From Candidatus Anaerotignum merdipullorum (GTDB lineage: Bacteria; Bacillota; Clostridia; Lachnospirales; Anaerotignaceae): a DNA stretch of 64,000 bases. The DNA is taken from contig DXEB01000009.1 in assembly GCA_019115165.1 (NCBI GenBank), positions 23,612-87,611 on the forward strand. Direction: 5' to 3'. Made by a program: the position numbers and the translations under genes. The stretch's first letter is position 1, and each line of letters opens with the position of its first letter. Of the stretch, positions 34,870 through 44,238 are shown piece by piece. A model generated the notes under the pieces. That model did no database searches. It worked only from the letters and a program-made list of their open reading frames with translations, and was not told the DNA's origin.

Positions 34870-36246
34870 TTACGATTTCTTCTGCACTCGTTTGGTCTTC
34901 CATCCCTTGATTACTGTCTGTCTTGCTCTTGCCACTGCCAAAACATCTTCCGGCACATCCTTCGTTATCGTAGAACCAGCGGCGATATACGCCCCCTGTG
35001 CAATGTTGACAGGTGCTACCAAATTTACGTTACAGCCCACAAATACATGGTCTGCAATGGTTGTTCTGTGTTTCTTTTCTCCATCATAATTAACCATAAT
35101 ACTGCCACAGCCGAAATTGATTTTTTCACCTGCATCTGTATCTCCCACATAGGACAGATGCGGTATTTTGGTGCCATTTCCGATATTAGAATTTTTCACT
35201 TCCACAAAATCTCCAATTTTTACCTTTTCTCCGATCCGGCAGTTGGGACGGATATAAGCAAACGGTCCTACGGTGGTGCCGCTTCCAATGGTCGATTCCA
35301 GCCCTGTTGATGATTGGAATGTCACACCATCACCCAGGTGCATATCCGTCAAACGGGAATTGGGGCCGATTTGGCAGTCTTCTCCGATCATAGTATTTCC
35401 TTCCAGTACACAGCCGGGTAAAAGAACAGTATCTCTGCCAATGGTTACATCTGCACCAATGTATGTATGCATCGGATCCACAATCGTCACGCCATTTTCC
35501 ATATGCCGCCGATTGATTCTTTCCTTCAGAATTGCAGCTGCCTCTGCCAACTGCACTCTGGAATTTACCCCGAAAAATTCCCGTTCATCCGCAGCAATAT
35601 ATGCGCCGACTCGTTTCCCGTCTCTCAACAGAATTTCCAAACAATCCGGCAGATAATATTCTCCCTGGGCATTGTCGTTTTTCAGCCTGCCCAACGCCTG
35701 TTTTAAATCTCTGCCATGAAATACGTAAATACCGGTATTGATTTCCCGTACGGCTTTTTCCTCTTCAGAAGCATCCTTATGCTCTACACTTTTAACAAAC
35801 TGACCATCAACATTTCGTATAATTCTGCCATATCCCGTGGGGTCCTGCACCACTGCAGACACTACCGTAACACTGTTTTGCGCCTCTCTGTGTTCTGCAA
35901 TCACGCTTTTGAGCGTTTTTGCAGTAATCAATGGCGTATCTCCATAAAGAATCAGGATGTCCTTATCATCTTCAATAAAATCGCCTGCCATTTTCACTGC
36001 ATGACCGGTACCCTTGCGTTCTGTCTGCACCGCAAAAACGACATCCTGACGTGCCGCAGCTTCCCGCACCGCTTCCGCCTGATGCCCGATAACCACACAA
36101 ATGGCTTGTGCGCCGCATCCCTTTGCCGTATCCATCACATAATCCAGCATGGATTTTTTCATGATTTCATGCAGCACTTTCGGTTTTTTGGATTTCATGC
36201 GCGTGCCCTCTCCGGCAGCCAGTATGATTGCCTTCAGATGTTCCAT
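34870..36246 (-). CDS. glmU: Bifunctional GlmU (GlcN-1-P acetyltransferase / GlcNAc-1-P uridyltransferase)
   Basis: Makes UDP-GlcNAc, the first committed precursor of peptidoglycan. 458 residues. The N-terminal uridyltransferase has IILAAGEGTRMKSKKPKVLH (about 7-26), QTERKGTGHA and LYGDTPLI (about 100-107). The C-terminal left-handed beta helix has the hexapeptide repeats and active-site loop (GPFAYIRPNC, HLSYVGDTDAG with the catalytic His, NFGCGSIMVNYDGEKKHRT). Its product goes to MurA, encoded 9 kb further in this window. Confidence 0.97.
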   Translation of the reverse strand: MEHLKAIILAAGEGTRMKSKKPKVLHEIMKKSMLDYVMDTAKGCGAQAICVVIGHQAEAVREAAARQDVVFAVQTERKGTGHAVKMAGDFIEDDKDILILYGDTPLITAKTLKSVIAEHREAQNSVTVVSAVVQDPTGYGRIIRNVDGQFVKSVEHKDASEEEKAVREINTGIYVFHGRDLKQALGRLKNDNAQGEYYLPDCLEILLRDGKRVGAYIAADEREFFGVNSRVQLAEAAAILKERINRRHMENGVTIVDPMHTYIGADVTIGRDTVLLPGCVLEGNTMIGEDCQIGPNSRLTDMHLGDGVTFQSSTGLESTIGSGTTVGPFAYIRPNCRIGEKVKIGDFVEVKNSNIGNGTKIPHLSYVGDTDAGEKINFGCGSIMVNYDGEKKHRTTIADHVFVGCNVNLVAPVNIAQGAYIAAGSTITKDVPEDVLAVARARQTVIKGWKTKRVQKKS

Positions 36247-36261
36247 AATCTTCTCCTCTCC

Positions 36262-36291
36262 GTAAAACGTCTTTTTTCGATATCGTTTTAC
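36262..36291. repeat. Inverted repeat in the glmU leader
   Basis: GTAAAACG (36262-36269) and CGTTTTAC (36284-36291), perfect 8-base arms separated by 14 bases, 15 bases before the glmU start; operator or leader hairpin. Confidence 0.4.
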
Positions 36292-36415
36292 ATTTTCCGT
36301 TTTCGCACTTTGGATATTTTCTCATTTTTCGTCAAAAAAAGCAATATCTCTTTTTCACAAAATCCTGTATACAAAATCCAACCATTTCCATCAAATCCCT
36401 TATTCTTCCTTCATA

Positions 36416-36450
36416 CAAAAACAGCGGCTGTCCCCGCTCTGGGCAGCCGC
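36416..36450 (-). terminator. Terminator after glgD
   Basis: Minus strand GCGGCTG / CAGCCGC stem followed by TGTTTTTG. Confidence 0.75.
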
Positions 36451-36459
36451 CTATTATTC

Positions 36460-37578
36460 TTATAATCTTGTCCCTTTTTTCAAAATAACCGGTTCTTCCA
36501 TGGATTTGCCACACACGGTTTGTCCGTCAGAAATCACAACCTCTTTATCCAAAATCGCGTTTTCTATCAAACAACCTTTCCCAATCTGCACGCCTTCCAT
36601 CAAAATAGAATTGCGCACCACAGCCGCTTCCGATATGTATACTTTTCGGAACACAACACAATGCTCCACTTTTCCATTGAATATCGTCCCACTGCCTACA
36701 ATCGCATCCGTTACTTCCGCCCCTGCGTTATACTTCGCCGGCGGTTCATCCTTTGGCTTTGTTTCAATATAAGGATACTGATTGACAAAAATATCCCGAA
36801 TCTCTTTTTTCAGGAAATCCATGTTTGTTGCAAAATAATCCCGAATTCCGGTACCAATCGTACTCCAGTATCCCTGGAATTCATACCCGTAAATCTTTAA
36901 TTTTTTGCTGTAAGGAATAATAATGTCTTTGACCAAACCATATCCGCCCTGCGGTACGATTTCTTCCAGCAAAGAAATCAGCAGCTTGCGGGAAATCACA
37001 TAGATTCCCAAAGACGCCGTATTGGTCTGCGCCTGTTCCGGTTTTTCTTCAAAACCAAGCAGCCTGTTTTCCGCATCCATCTGCATAATGCCAAAATGCG
37101 ATAAATCCCGATTTTCCATCTTTTGATAAACGACTGTAATATCAGCGCCTTTTTGCACATGGTATTGTACCACATCGCGGTAGTTCATTTTGTAAACCGA
37201 ATCTCCCGACGCAATGACCACGTATTCCTCATTACTGCGGTTCAAAAACGCCATATTTTGATAAATTGCATCCGCCGTCCCACGGAACCAGTCATTACCA
37301 CTGTTGCTGGTGTAAGGTGTCAGAACAAACAGTCCACCCTGCTTTCTGCCAAAATCCCACCATTTGGAAGATGTCAGATGATCTCGCAGAGAACGGGAAT
37401 TATACTGGGTTAATACCGCCGCTTTGCTAATACCGCTGTTTGACATATTACTGAGTGTAAAATCAATGGCACGATAGCAGCTGCCAATGGGCAGCGCCGC
37501 AGACGCACGGTGTTCCATCAAAACCCCCAAACGTCCATTGTTGTTGCCTCCTGCCAAAATAATCCCAATTGCTTTCAT
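36460..37578 (-). CDS. glgD: Glucose-1-phosphate adenylyltransferase subunit GlgD
   Basis: Second, probably non-catalytic subunit of the Firmicutes ADP-glucose pyrophosphorylase. 372 residues; its ATG follows directly on the glgC stop. Same fold as GlgC, but catalytic positions differ: the N-terminal loop is LAGGNNNGRLGVLMEHRASA (about 9-28) instead of GGxGxRLxxLTxxxAKPA, and GDHIYKMDY of GlgC is GDSVYKMNY here, losing the metal Asp. A left-handed helix tail with hexapeptides (EGVQIGKGCLIENAILDKEV) remains. In known cases GlgD raises GlgC activity in a hetero-oligomer. Confidence 0.93.
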   Translation of the reverse strand: MKAIGIILAGGNNNGRLGVLMEHRASAALPIGSCYRAIDFTLSNMSNSGISKAAVLTQYNSRSLRDHLTSSKWWDFGRKQGGLFVLTPYTSNSGNDWFRGTADAIYQNMAFLNRSNEEYVVIASGDSVYKMNYRDVVQYHVQKGADITVVYQKMENRDLSHFGIMQMDAENRLLGFEEKPEQAQTNTASLGIYVISRKLLISLLEEIVPQGGYGLVKDIIIPYSKKLKIYGYEFQGYWSTIGTGIRDYFATNMDFLKKEIRDIFVNQYPYIETKPKDEPPAKYNAGAEVTDAIVGSGTIFNGKVEHCVVFRKVYISEAAVVRNSILMEGVQIGKGCLIENAILDKEVVISDGQTVCGKSMEEPVILKKGTRL

Positions 37579-38853
37579 TTACAATCCCTCCCGAATGACA
37601 GATTTTCCACTTTCCAGTCGATTGTCCGGATAGTCCTCCTGTCTAGTCGCTCCATACAGTACACAGTTTTTTCCGATGACAACACCGTCCGGAACCTGTG
37701 TATTGCCGCCAACCACGGTAATGCCGGAATGATAAATATTCGGTTTGGTTTCATTGGGTATGTTCTCTCCCACACCCATCTGTACGCCTTTTCCGATGAT
37801 ACAATTTTCATCCAGAATACAGCGGTCTATCACCGCGTTTTCCTCAATCACGGTACCGCCCATAATAATGGAGTCTTTCACCACTGCGCCTGATTTTACC
37901 ACCACATCCGGTCCCAAAACAGAATGCGTAACCTCGCCATAAATCTCACTGCCGTCTGCAATCAAAGACTCTTTGATCCGAGCGCCAGGCGCTGTATACT
38001 GTGGCGGCTGATGGTCGCTGTTGGTGTAAATCTTCCAAAAGTCCTCATACAGATTAAATTCCGGCAATGCCTTAACCAATTCCATATTGGCTTCCCAATA
38101 CGATTCAATGGTACCGACATCTTTCCAGTATCCGCTGAAACGGTATGCATACAGCACCTGTCCTTCTTCCAGCATTTTAGGAATGATATGCTTGCCAAAA
38201 TCACTATCCGCATGAATCGTATAATCTTCAATCAGCGCTTCCCGCAGTCTGCTCCAGGTAAAAATATAAATCCCCATAGATGCCAAGTTGCTCTTTGGCT
38301 GCTGCGGCTTTTCTTCAAACTCATAGATTTTATCATCGTCTTCCGTATTCATGATTCCAAATCGGCTGGCTTCTTCCATCGGCACCTCCAGCACTGCAAT
38401 GGTCGCCGCCGCACCTTTTTCCTTATGAAAACGCAGCATTTGCGAATAGTCCATTTTATAAATATGGTCTCCTGATAAAATCAATACATATTCTGGATTA
38501 TTGCTGTCGATAAAATCAATATTCTGATATATCGCATTGGCAGTCCCCATAAACCATTCTCCAGAATCTCCTCCCTTAACATGAGGCGCTAAAATGGTCA
38601 CACCGCCATTTTTTTTGTCCAAATCCCAGGGAATGCCAATTCCAATATGTTGATTCAGCCGCAACGGCTGATACTGAGTCAACACACCAACCGTATCCAC
38701 ACCAGAGTTAATGCAGTTGCTGAGCGGAAAATCAATAATACGAAATCTTCCGCCATACGTAACTGCAGGCTTTGCCACCTTTCTTGTGAGAATCCCCAAG
38801 CGGCTGCCTTGTCCTCCCGCCAAAAGCATTGCGATCATCTCTTTTTTACGCAT
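37579..38853 (-). CDS. glgC: Glucose-1-phosphate adenylyltransferase GlgC
   Basis: Makes ADP-glucose from glucose 1-phosphate and ATP for glycogen. Start at 38853 (MRKKEMIAM) behind AAGGGGTTGG; 424 residues. Motifs: [20 protein letters not shown] (about 8-27), [37 protein letters not shown] (about 132-140), FEEKP (about 185) and [18 protein letters not shown]. All catalytic residues are present. It is directly followed by glgD. No glgA, glgB or glgP occurs in the window, so the rest of the pathway lies elsewhere. Confidence 0.96.
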   Translation of the reverse strand: MRKKEMIAMLLAGGQGSRLGILTRKVAKPAVTYGGRFRIIDFPLSNCINSGVDTVGVLTQYQPLRLNQHIGIGIPWDLDKKNGGVTILAPHVKGGDSGEWFMGTANAIYQNIDFIDSNNPEYVLILSGDHIYKMDYSQMLRFHKEKGAAATIAVLEVPMEEASRFGIMNTEDDDKIYEFEEKPQQPKSNLASMGIYIFTWSRLREALIEDYTIHADSDFGKHIIPKMLEEGQVLYAYRFSGYWKDVGTIESYWEANMELVKALPEFNLYEDFWKIYTNSDHQPPQYTAPGARIKESLIADGSEIYGEVTHSVLGPDVVVKSGAVVKDSIIMGGTVIEENAVIDRCILDENCIIGKGVQMGVGENIPNETKPNIYHSGITVVGGNTQVPDGVVIGKNCVLYGATRQEDYPDNRLESGKSVIREGL

Positions 38854-38918
38854 TCTAACCAACCCCTTGCTTTTATTGCTGCACTTTTGCATTGTCGTAT
38901 CTACAAAAATACATCCTT

Positions 38919-38927
38919 ATTATACCA
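38919..38927 (-). promoter_or_regulatory. Extended -10 promoter for glgCD
   Basis: Minus strand TGGTATAAT, a perfect extended -10 box (TGnTATAAT), 65 bases before glgC; the -35 is weak (TTTCTT). Confidence 0.65.
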
Positions 38928-39085
38928 TATCATGTGACCAAAAGAAACCTCTATTCGGTATGATTTTTCATGATTATTCGCTAATTTCTTCTCTTCCTTT
39001 CGTCTGTTTCTGACTAGAAATGTTGATAAATTCTGTTATATCTATGAAAAAACTGTGTAAAATATAGAAATACCATACAAAAGAA

Positions 39086-39114
39086 TTGCCATTCCTTTCC
39101 CAGTATACTATAAT
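39086..39114 (+). promoter_or_regulatory. Sigma-A promoter for murC
   Basis: TTGCCA (39086-39091), 17-base spacer, perfect TATAAT (39109-39114), 51 bases before murC. Confidence 0.8.
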
Positions 39115-39165
39115 GAATACCAAACCAAACAGCAACCATACATTTTACGATAGAGGCGATATACT

Positions 39166-40530
39166 ATGACACTTGTGAAAAAACACATTTATTTTATTGG
39201 CATCGGCGGCATCAGTATGTCCGGTTTGGCAGAAATTCTGAATAGTCGTGGATATCTTGTGTCAGGCACTGACGTAAAGGAAACAGCCGTCACCCGACGC
39301 CTGCAACAATTGGGCATCACCGTCCATTTCGGGCACCGCGCGGAAAATATCACCGATGACATTTCACTGGTGGTGTATACCGCTGCCATCCATGAAGACA
39401 ATCCCGAACTGCAAGAAGCACACCGCAAAGGCATCCAGATTATGGATCGCGCTCAGCTACTTGGACAAATCATGGATGAATACCGTCATTCTGTCGCAGT
39501 TTCCGGTACCCATGGTAAAACTACAACCACATCTATGGTATCCGAAATCTTATTGGCTGCCAAAAAAGATCCTACCATTACTGTAGGCGGCATCTTGCCC
39601 ACGATTCACAGCAATTTGAAAATTGGGCATTCGCCTTATTTCGTAGCGGAAGCCTGCGAATATTTCGACAGCTTCTTACGTTTCCACCCGTTTGTTGGTA
39701 TCATTTTGAATGTGGAAAGCGATCATTTGGATTATTTCAAAACACTGGAAAACATTCGTCGTTCTTTTCATGCCTTTGCTTGCCAAATTCCTTCTGACGG
39801 AATGCTGGTAATCTATGAAGGAATCGAACATTTAGAAGAACTGACACATTGTCTCTCCTGTCAGACAGAAACCTTTGGTTTCTCCGAGCAGGCAAATTGG
39901 ACAGCAAAACAGATTCGGCATACTGCTGATGGCAAAAACAGTTTTGACGTATATCACAACGGCACATTCTTTGCCGCTGTTCAATTACAAATCCCAGGCG
40001 AACATAATATTACCAACGCATTGGCAGCCATTGCAGCATGTGCCTTTTTGGGTATTTCCCCAGAAGACTGTATAAAAGGGCTGCTGCATTATACCGGTAC
40101 CGAGCGCCGATTCCAAATCAAAGGAGAAAAAAACGGCGTGACTGTCATTGACGACTATGCACATCACCCAACAGAAATCAAAGCGGTTTTGGCAGCTGCG
40201 CAAAATGTCGCCCATCGGCGCACTTGGTGCGTATTCCAACCGCACACCTATTCCCGTACCCGCTTTTTATTTGAAGAGTTTGCAGAAGCATTTCATGACG
40301 CAGATGAAATTATCATTGCTGATATCTATGCAGCCCGTGAAACAGATGACGGTACGGTATCTGCAGCCCAACTGGCTGAACGCATTTCCCAAACAGGGAA
40401 ATCCGCACGATATGTAGGAGATTTTTCTGCCATTGAAGCCTATCTGCAAGCACACTGTCAAGCAGGCGATTTACTGATGACACTCGGTGCTGGAGATATC
40501 TATAAAATTGGTGAAGATTTCCTAAACTAA
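39166..40530 (+). CDS. murC: UDP-N-acetylmuramate-L-alanine ligase MurC
   Basis: Adds L-alanine to UDP-MurNAc, first amino-acid step of peptidoglycan precursor synthesis. 454 residues, ATG at 39166. N-terminal Rossmann motif FIGIGGISMSGLAEIL (about 10-25); ATP loop SGTHGKTTTTSMV (about 112-124); the C-terminal domain contains DDYAHHPTEIKAVL (about 328-341) and QPHTYSRTR. Usual family length. It is the only plus-strand gene between 18 and 49 kb and diverges from glgC. Confidence 0.97.
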   Translation: MTLVKKHIYFIGIGGISMSGLAEILNSRGYLVSGTDVKETAVTRRLQQLGITVHFGHRAENITDDISLVVYTAAIHEDNPELQEAHRKGIQIMDRAQLLGQIMDEYRHSVAVSGTHGKTTTTSMVSEILLAAKKDPTITVGGILPTIHSNLKIGHSPYFVAEACEYFDSFLRFHPFVGIILNVESDHLDYFKTLENIRRSFHAFACQIPSDGMLVIYEGIEHLEELTHCLSCQTETFGFSEQANWTAKQIRHTADGKNSFDVYHNGTFFAAVQLQIPGEHNITNALAAIAACAFLGISPEDCIKGLLHYTGTERRFQIKGEKNGVTVIDDYAHHPTEIKAVLAAAQNVAHRRTWCVFQPHTYSRTRFLFEEFAEAFHDADEIIIADIYAARETDDGTVSAAQLAERISQTGKSARYVGDFSAIEAYLQAHCQAGDLLMTLGAGDIYKIGEDFLN

Positions 40531-40539
40531 ACGACTGTA

Positions 40540-40574
40540 AAAGAGCCATTCGATTTTGAAAATGGCTCTTTTTT
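40540..40574 (+). terminator. Terminator after murC
   Basis: AAAGAGCCATT (40540-40550) / AATGGCTCTTT (40561-40571) then T6. Confidence 0.92.
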
Positions 40575-40850
40575 GGGGTACGATACCTATGTATGAAACC
40601 ATATTGCGCCTTCTGACAACGGCATTGCCGCACAGGAATCATTCCGAACATTTCTACCGTATCCAGTTTACTTACTGGTACCGGATACATTTTTCCAGAT
40701 AACCACACCCAATCGCAACACGTTCTCCCGGTTCTCTGTATTTTTCTGTCATGCAACCAAGCACCGTAATGGTATACTTAGATAATCAAACGATTCGACT
40801 GGCACTGCATGGTTTTGTATCATGCAGAAATCGCTTCCTCTTTTTTGGTT

Positions 40851-41001
40851 TTTTCCACAGAATGAAAGCATTTCTCCTTCAAAATCTCAATTTTTTTCCT
40901 ATCCATAAAAAAATATCCACATATCCACATCTTCGTTTGTGGATAACCATCCATTTCCATGTGGACAATTCTCTTTATGATGTTTATAACACTGTGGAAA
41001 C
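40851..41001. repeat. Cluster of six DnaA-box-like sites
   Basis: Sites resembling TTATCCACA: TTTTCCACA 40851-40859, ATATCCACA 40913-40921 and 40921-40929 (tandem, sharing one base), exact TGTGGATAA 40938-40946 (minus orientation), TGTGGACAA 40960-40968, TGTGGAAAC 40993-41001. One is exact, four differ by one base, one by two. The region is AT-rich and gene-free (40575-41137). This fits a DnaA-binding cluster; no dnaA or dnaN is nearby. Confidence 0.65.
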
Positions 41002-41137
41002 CGTTTGATGAAACAGTTCCTTTCCAGCTGCCTGCCGTTCATCACAACACAGAACCGCTCCGCCTGTTCCTCTAAATACGGATTTCTTCATACCTGCAAA
41101 GATTTGTAAAAATATTTTCGTTTTCGTCTTTGACAAA

Positions 41138-41188
41138 CAAAAAAACAGGAAACTCCATCCACATCAATGCTTGGAAATCTCCTGTTTT
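41138..41188 (-). terminator. Terminator after the restriction-modification unit
   Basis: Minus strand AAAACAGGA ... TCCTGTTTT followed by T-rich sequence, with an inner TCC/GGA pairing; about 60 bases after the 56-residue gene. Confidence 0.65.
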
Positions 41189-41246
41189 CTTTTCAGAATC
41201 CATTCTGTCTGCAGATTCCATTGATCAAAAATTCTTCCGCCCGCAA

Positions 41247-41417
41247 TCAGAAATCTGCACCTTTTCCCCATACTCCGTTCTTTGCAATATTTGCATCCAG
41301 ACTGTCTCTGAGTTCAATCAGCGTATCGGAATCCCAGTTTTTTTCTTTCTGTATTCTCTTCCGTCGAGTACCTCCCGTCCATTCTGCTAACTCTTGATAT
41401 CGCTTCTTTCTTTTCAT
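41247..41417 (-). CDS. Small charged protein (56 residues) in the restriction-modification operon
   Basis: Not recognised. Minus-strand ATG at 41417 with AGGA six bases upstream, 33 bases after the methylase stop and in the same direction; TGA at 41249-41247. The N-terminus is very basic (MKRKKRYQELAEWTGGTRRK), followed by an acidic helix-like stretch (DSDTLIELRDSLDANIAKNG, about 29-48) and a GVWGKGADF end. A terminator follows 60 bases later, so three genes share one transcript. Possible roles: controller-like or accessory protein of the R-M system, or a Vsr/methylase helper; none can be shown. It lacks an evident helix-turn-helix. Confidence 0.6.
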   Translation of the reverse strand: MKRKKRYQELAEWTGGTRRKRIQKEKNWDSDTLIELRDSLDANIAKNGVWGKGADF

Positions 41418-41450
41418 GCGATCCTATTTTCCATCTTTTTCCTTTACCTT

Positions 41451-42431
41451 TCACGCCCCCAGATACCGTTTGATTTGTTCTGCCAACACTCTGGCCAGCG
41501 GCACCGGTACTGCATTGCCAATCATTTTGTATCCATCATTCACCGCAGTATATAAAAATACAAAATCGTCCGGAAAACCTTGTATCCGTGCCACTTCCCG
41601 CACGCTCATTCTGCGGTAAAGAGCTTCTTTTCCTTCCACAAAACGACAGTCGTTTTGTCCTACCTTTATCATCTTCGGCGCCTGCGGATGCAGTTGGCAC
41701 TGACGACCGCTGGCTTGTACAGTATACGCCGGCTCATCCCAACTGCGCACACGGTTTCTGCTCATAAAAATAGTAGAATACGCGCCTGTAAAATATTCAT
41801 GATTCAAAATATGACAAAGTTCTCCATTCGTCTGATTCTTCTGTTGTGCAGGAATGGCTGAATCCTGCAAGTCATAAATCACATCCCGCAGACATAGACG
41901 CTCCTGTTTTGCCTCGGGAAATACAAATGGAATCTGCAAATCTTTGCGAAATCCGATGTAAAACACCCGCTTGCGATCCTGCGCCACGCCATAATCCACT
42001 GCATTGAGCATACGAATAAACACATCGTATCCAGCGTCCTCAAATTGCTGTACAATCTGTTGTACCGCACTGTTATGCCGCTTCGCCATCATTCCTTTCA
42101 CATTTTCCGCCAGAAAAAACTTCGGCTGTTTCTCTTTTAAGATTCGAATATATTCATAAAATAACTGTCCTCGCGGATCATCAATCCCCCGCAAGCTGCC
42201 GGCCTCTGACCAACTCTGGCAGGGAGGTCCCCCAATGATACCATCACAAGCCGGGAATCGCTCCGACGGAATCTCGCGAATATCCCCTTTGATCAACGGC
42301 GCCGCATGGTTTTTTTCATAAGTCGCCCATATGGTCTTATCAAACTCATTCGCCGCCACAATCTCAAACCCCGCCTGCTCAAATCCCAAGTCTAAGCCGC
42401 CGGCGCCCGAAAACAAACTCAATATTTTCAT
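41451..42431 (-). CDS. DNA (cytosine-5) methyltransferase, M.HaeIII-like, predicted GGCC specificity
   Basis: Protects host DNA by C5 methylation. 326 residues from ATG 42431. All m5C motifs are present: [14 protein letters not shown] (about 4-16), IV with the catalytic Cys [20 protein letters not shown] (about 67-86), [63 protein letters not shown]. The target-recognition region ([19 protein letters not shown] then [16 protein letters not shown]) is nearly the same as that remembered for M.HaeIII, which methylates GGCC; this is why GGCC is predicted. The restriction gene lies 26 bases upstream. Confidence 0.95.
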   Translation of the reverse strand: MKILSLFSGAGGLDLGFEQAGFEIVAANEFDKTIWATYEKNHAAPLIKGDIREIPSERFPACDGIIGGPPCQSWSEAGSLRGIDDPRGQLFYEYIRILKEKQPKFFLAENVKGMMAKRHNSAVQQIVQQFEDAGYDVFIRMLNAVDYGVAQDRKRVFYIGFRKDLQIPFVFPEAKQERLCLRDVIYDLQDSAIPAQQKNQTNGELCHILNHEYFTGAYSTIFMSRNRVRSWDEPAYTVQASGRQCQLHPQAPKMIKVGQNDCRFVEGKEALYRRMSVREVARIQGFPDDFVFLYTAVNDGYKMIGNAVPVPLARVLAEQIKRYLGA

Positions 42432-42457
42432 GCTTCCTGTTCTCCTGCTTCACAAAA

Positions 42458-43303
42458 TTATCGTTCAAATATGATGCACTTCGCCTCTTTCAACTTTGCT
42501 GGATTATCCGGGTCTTTGATACGGACATCTTTGATCTGAAAGCCAGGTACTTTGCCGACCCATCGTTCCAACTGCGCCGTATTTTCAAAACTGGAATACT
42601 TTTCCTGATTGATAATGCACAGCATTTGAAATTGTTTTGCATCATTTCTTTGAAATACATACTGAAATACCCGAAACGGATTTTCAATACTCCACATTCC
42701 TCTGACACGCAGGTCTGTAATTCCCATAGGGTCTACTTTCTTCACTTTGGCTATTTCATTGGTCTTGGCAAATTCCACGTCGGAAATACTGTAAATTCCC
42801 TGCTCAATGACGCGCTTGATTCTGTCATATGTTTGTTGCTGCGCCGCATAATCTACACCGTATACCATACACAAATTCCGCAGCTGATCCCCTTGGACAA
42901 CGCCGATCACATAGAGCACATCTTTTTCTTTCCATGGCTCGCAGCGTCTGCAAGCCTCCGTGATGTACCCGGATGTCGCAAATAATTTTTGTCTGGGATA
43001 GGAACTGTTCAGAGCAATACTGGCATTTTTCCCTTCCAATTTCTTCACTTCAATCGCATCGCCGCCCCGTAAGATACTGTCTGGCGGATTATTCTGATTC
43101 CCCAGATAAGAAAACACCTGCGATAATTTTTCCAAACGTTTTTGCTCATCCGTTTCATATACAGTATGAGCAAATAGGTCTTTCACATATTCTTCCAAGG
43201 CATCTCCCATATTGTTGGCACGGTTCTTACTTTTGTAAAACGACTTGATTTCCAATACCGGGTGATGAATCAAATATTCAATGGCAGAAATGACATTATA
43301 CAT
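42458..43303 (-). CDS. Type II restriction endonuclease, NgoPII-like (predicted GGCC)
   Basis: Start at 43303 (MYNVISAIEYL); 281 residues, matching the NgoPII group length. The sequence NRANNMGDALEEYVKDLFAH (about 28-47) and the core NNPPDSILRGGDAIEVKKLE (about 75-94) fit the NgoPII family; the latter gives the PD...D/E-x-K catalytic pattern (Asp near 79, Glu-Val-Lys near 89-91). NgoPII cuts GGCC, in agreement with the M.HaeIII-like methylase next door, so the two genes support one another. The ribosome binding site is weak, which could keep the nuclease low. Confidence 0.85.
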   Translation of the reverse strand: MYNVISAIEYLIHHPVLEIKSFYKSKNRANNMGDALEEYVKDLFAHTVYETDEQKRLEKLSQVFSYLGNQNNPPDSILRGGDAIEVKKLEGKNASIALNSSYPRQKLFATSGYITEACRRCEPWKEKDVLYVIGVVQGDQLRNLCMVYGVDYAAQQQTYDRIKRVIEQGIYSISDVEFAKTNEIAKVKKVDPMGITDLRVRGMWSIENPFRVFQYVFQRNDAKQFQMLCIINQEKYSSFENTAQLERWVGKVPGFQIKDVRIKDPDNPAKLKEAKCIIFER

Positions 43304-43611
43304 ACATGCGCTTCTTTCTTTTTTCCATTCTAGCACATCCTCCAAACCGCAACAAGAAAAAATTCTTCCCCGTTTCACAGTCTTATACACAGTCTTATAC
43401 ATACTCTTTTGCCATCGCATTTGGATATTCCTTCAAACATCTGCCAAACGCCGTCTATCTTTTTTGTTTTCCCAACAAATCGCAATCGCCGCTCTCATGG
43501 CTTCGATTGATTTTTGGTCAGATACTGAATGGATCCGTCCTTTTTCGTTCCCAATGCAACAGGGTTCTCTGTATCAACGACTCAACCGCCTTTTCTCTCT
43601 TTCGTTATGAC
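43304..43611. other. Upstream region of the R-M operon
   Basis: About 310 bases between the restriction gene and the rlmH terminator. No gene, repeat or clear promoter could be named; a C-box for a controller protein was not seen. Confidence 0.35.
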
Positions 43612-43643
43612 AAAAAAGGAGTATGTTTTTCCAAACAAACTCC
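43612..43643 (-). terminator. Terminator after rlmH
   Basis: Minus strand GGAGTTTGTTT / AAACATACTCC (one mismatch) followed by T6. Confidence 0.8.
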
Positions 43644-43746
43644 CCTCTTGCCCTCTTCCATCTTTTCTGCTTGTTCCCGCCGCCACTGGTTCCAAAGGCA
43701 CTTTCTTTGTGAAACATCTCCGTACCTGAACCAAGTCTATAGGATA

Positions 43747-44226
43747 TTATTTATGATACGGCTCTTTTCGATTGATTTTCTCTGCGCGGTATATCTGCTC
43801 CAGCAAAATGACCCGCATCATTTGATGAGGGAACGTCATCGCAGAAAAACTCAGAAGAAAATTTGCTCGTTGTAATACCGCTTGCGACAACCCAAGAGAA
43901 CCGCCGATGACAAACGTCAAATGGCTTACTCCATCTATCGTTTTCTTGTTCATCCATTCTGCCAATCCTTCTGACGTCATGACCCTTCCATTGATAGCAA
44001 GCGCAATGACGTAGGCATCCTCTTTGATTGCTTTGCAAATGCGCGCCCCTTCTTTTCTTTTCACTTCTTCTTCCTGCGCAAGGCTCATGCTCTCCGGCGC
44101 TTTTTCATCCGGCAGTTCCACGATTTCTAACTTATGGTACCGGCTCAATCGCTTTCGGTATTCCTCTGCTGCATCCCGCCAGTATTTTTCTTTCAGCTTG
44201 CCCACGCATACTACTGTTACCCGCAT
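43747..44226 (-). CDS. rlmH: 23S rRNA pseudouridine-1915 N3-methyltransferase RlmH
   Basis: SPOUT-class methyltransferase for 23S rRNA helix 69. 159 residues, ATG at 44226 behind GAGGAGCTGG. Motifs: VVCVGKLKEKYWRDAAEEY (about 5-23), the trefoil-knot SAM site FVIGGSLGLS (about 105-114) and the C-terminal TFPHQMMRVILLEQIYRAEK (about 131-150) with the conserved YHK end. Lies 12 bases after the MBL-fold gene, as in Bacillus where yycJ and rlmH are close. Confidence 0.97.
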   Translation of the reverse strand: MRVTVVCVGKLKEKYWRDAAEEYRKRLSRYHKLEIVELPDEKAPESMSLAQEEEVKRKEGARICKAIKEDAYVIALAINGRVMTSEGLAEWMNKKTIDGVSHLTFVIGGSLGLSQAVLQRANFLLSFSAMTFPHQMMRVILLEQIYRAEKINRKEPYHK

Positions 44227-44238
44227 GCCAGCTCCTCC

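Noticed and set aside
40851..41001. Chromosomal replication origin oriC
   Set aside because: DnaA boxes are present, but no origin-associated genes and no change of gene-strand bias; kept as DnaA-box cluster only.
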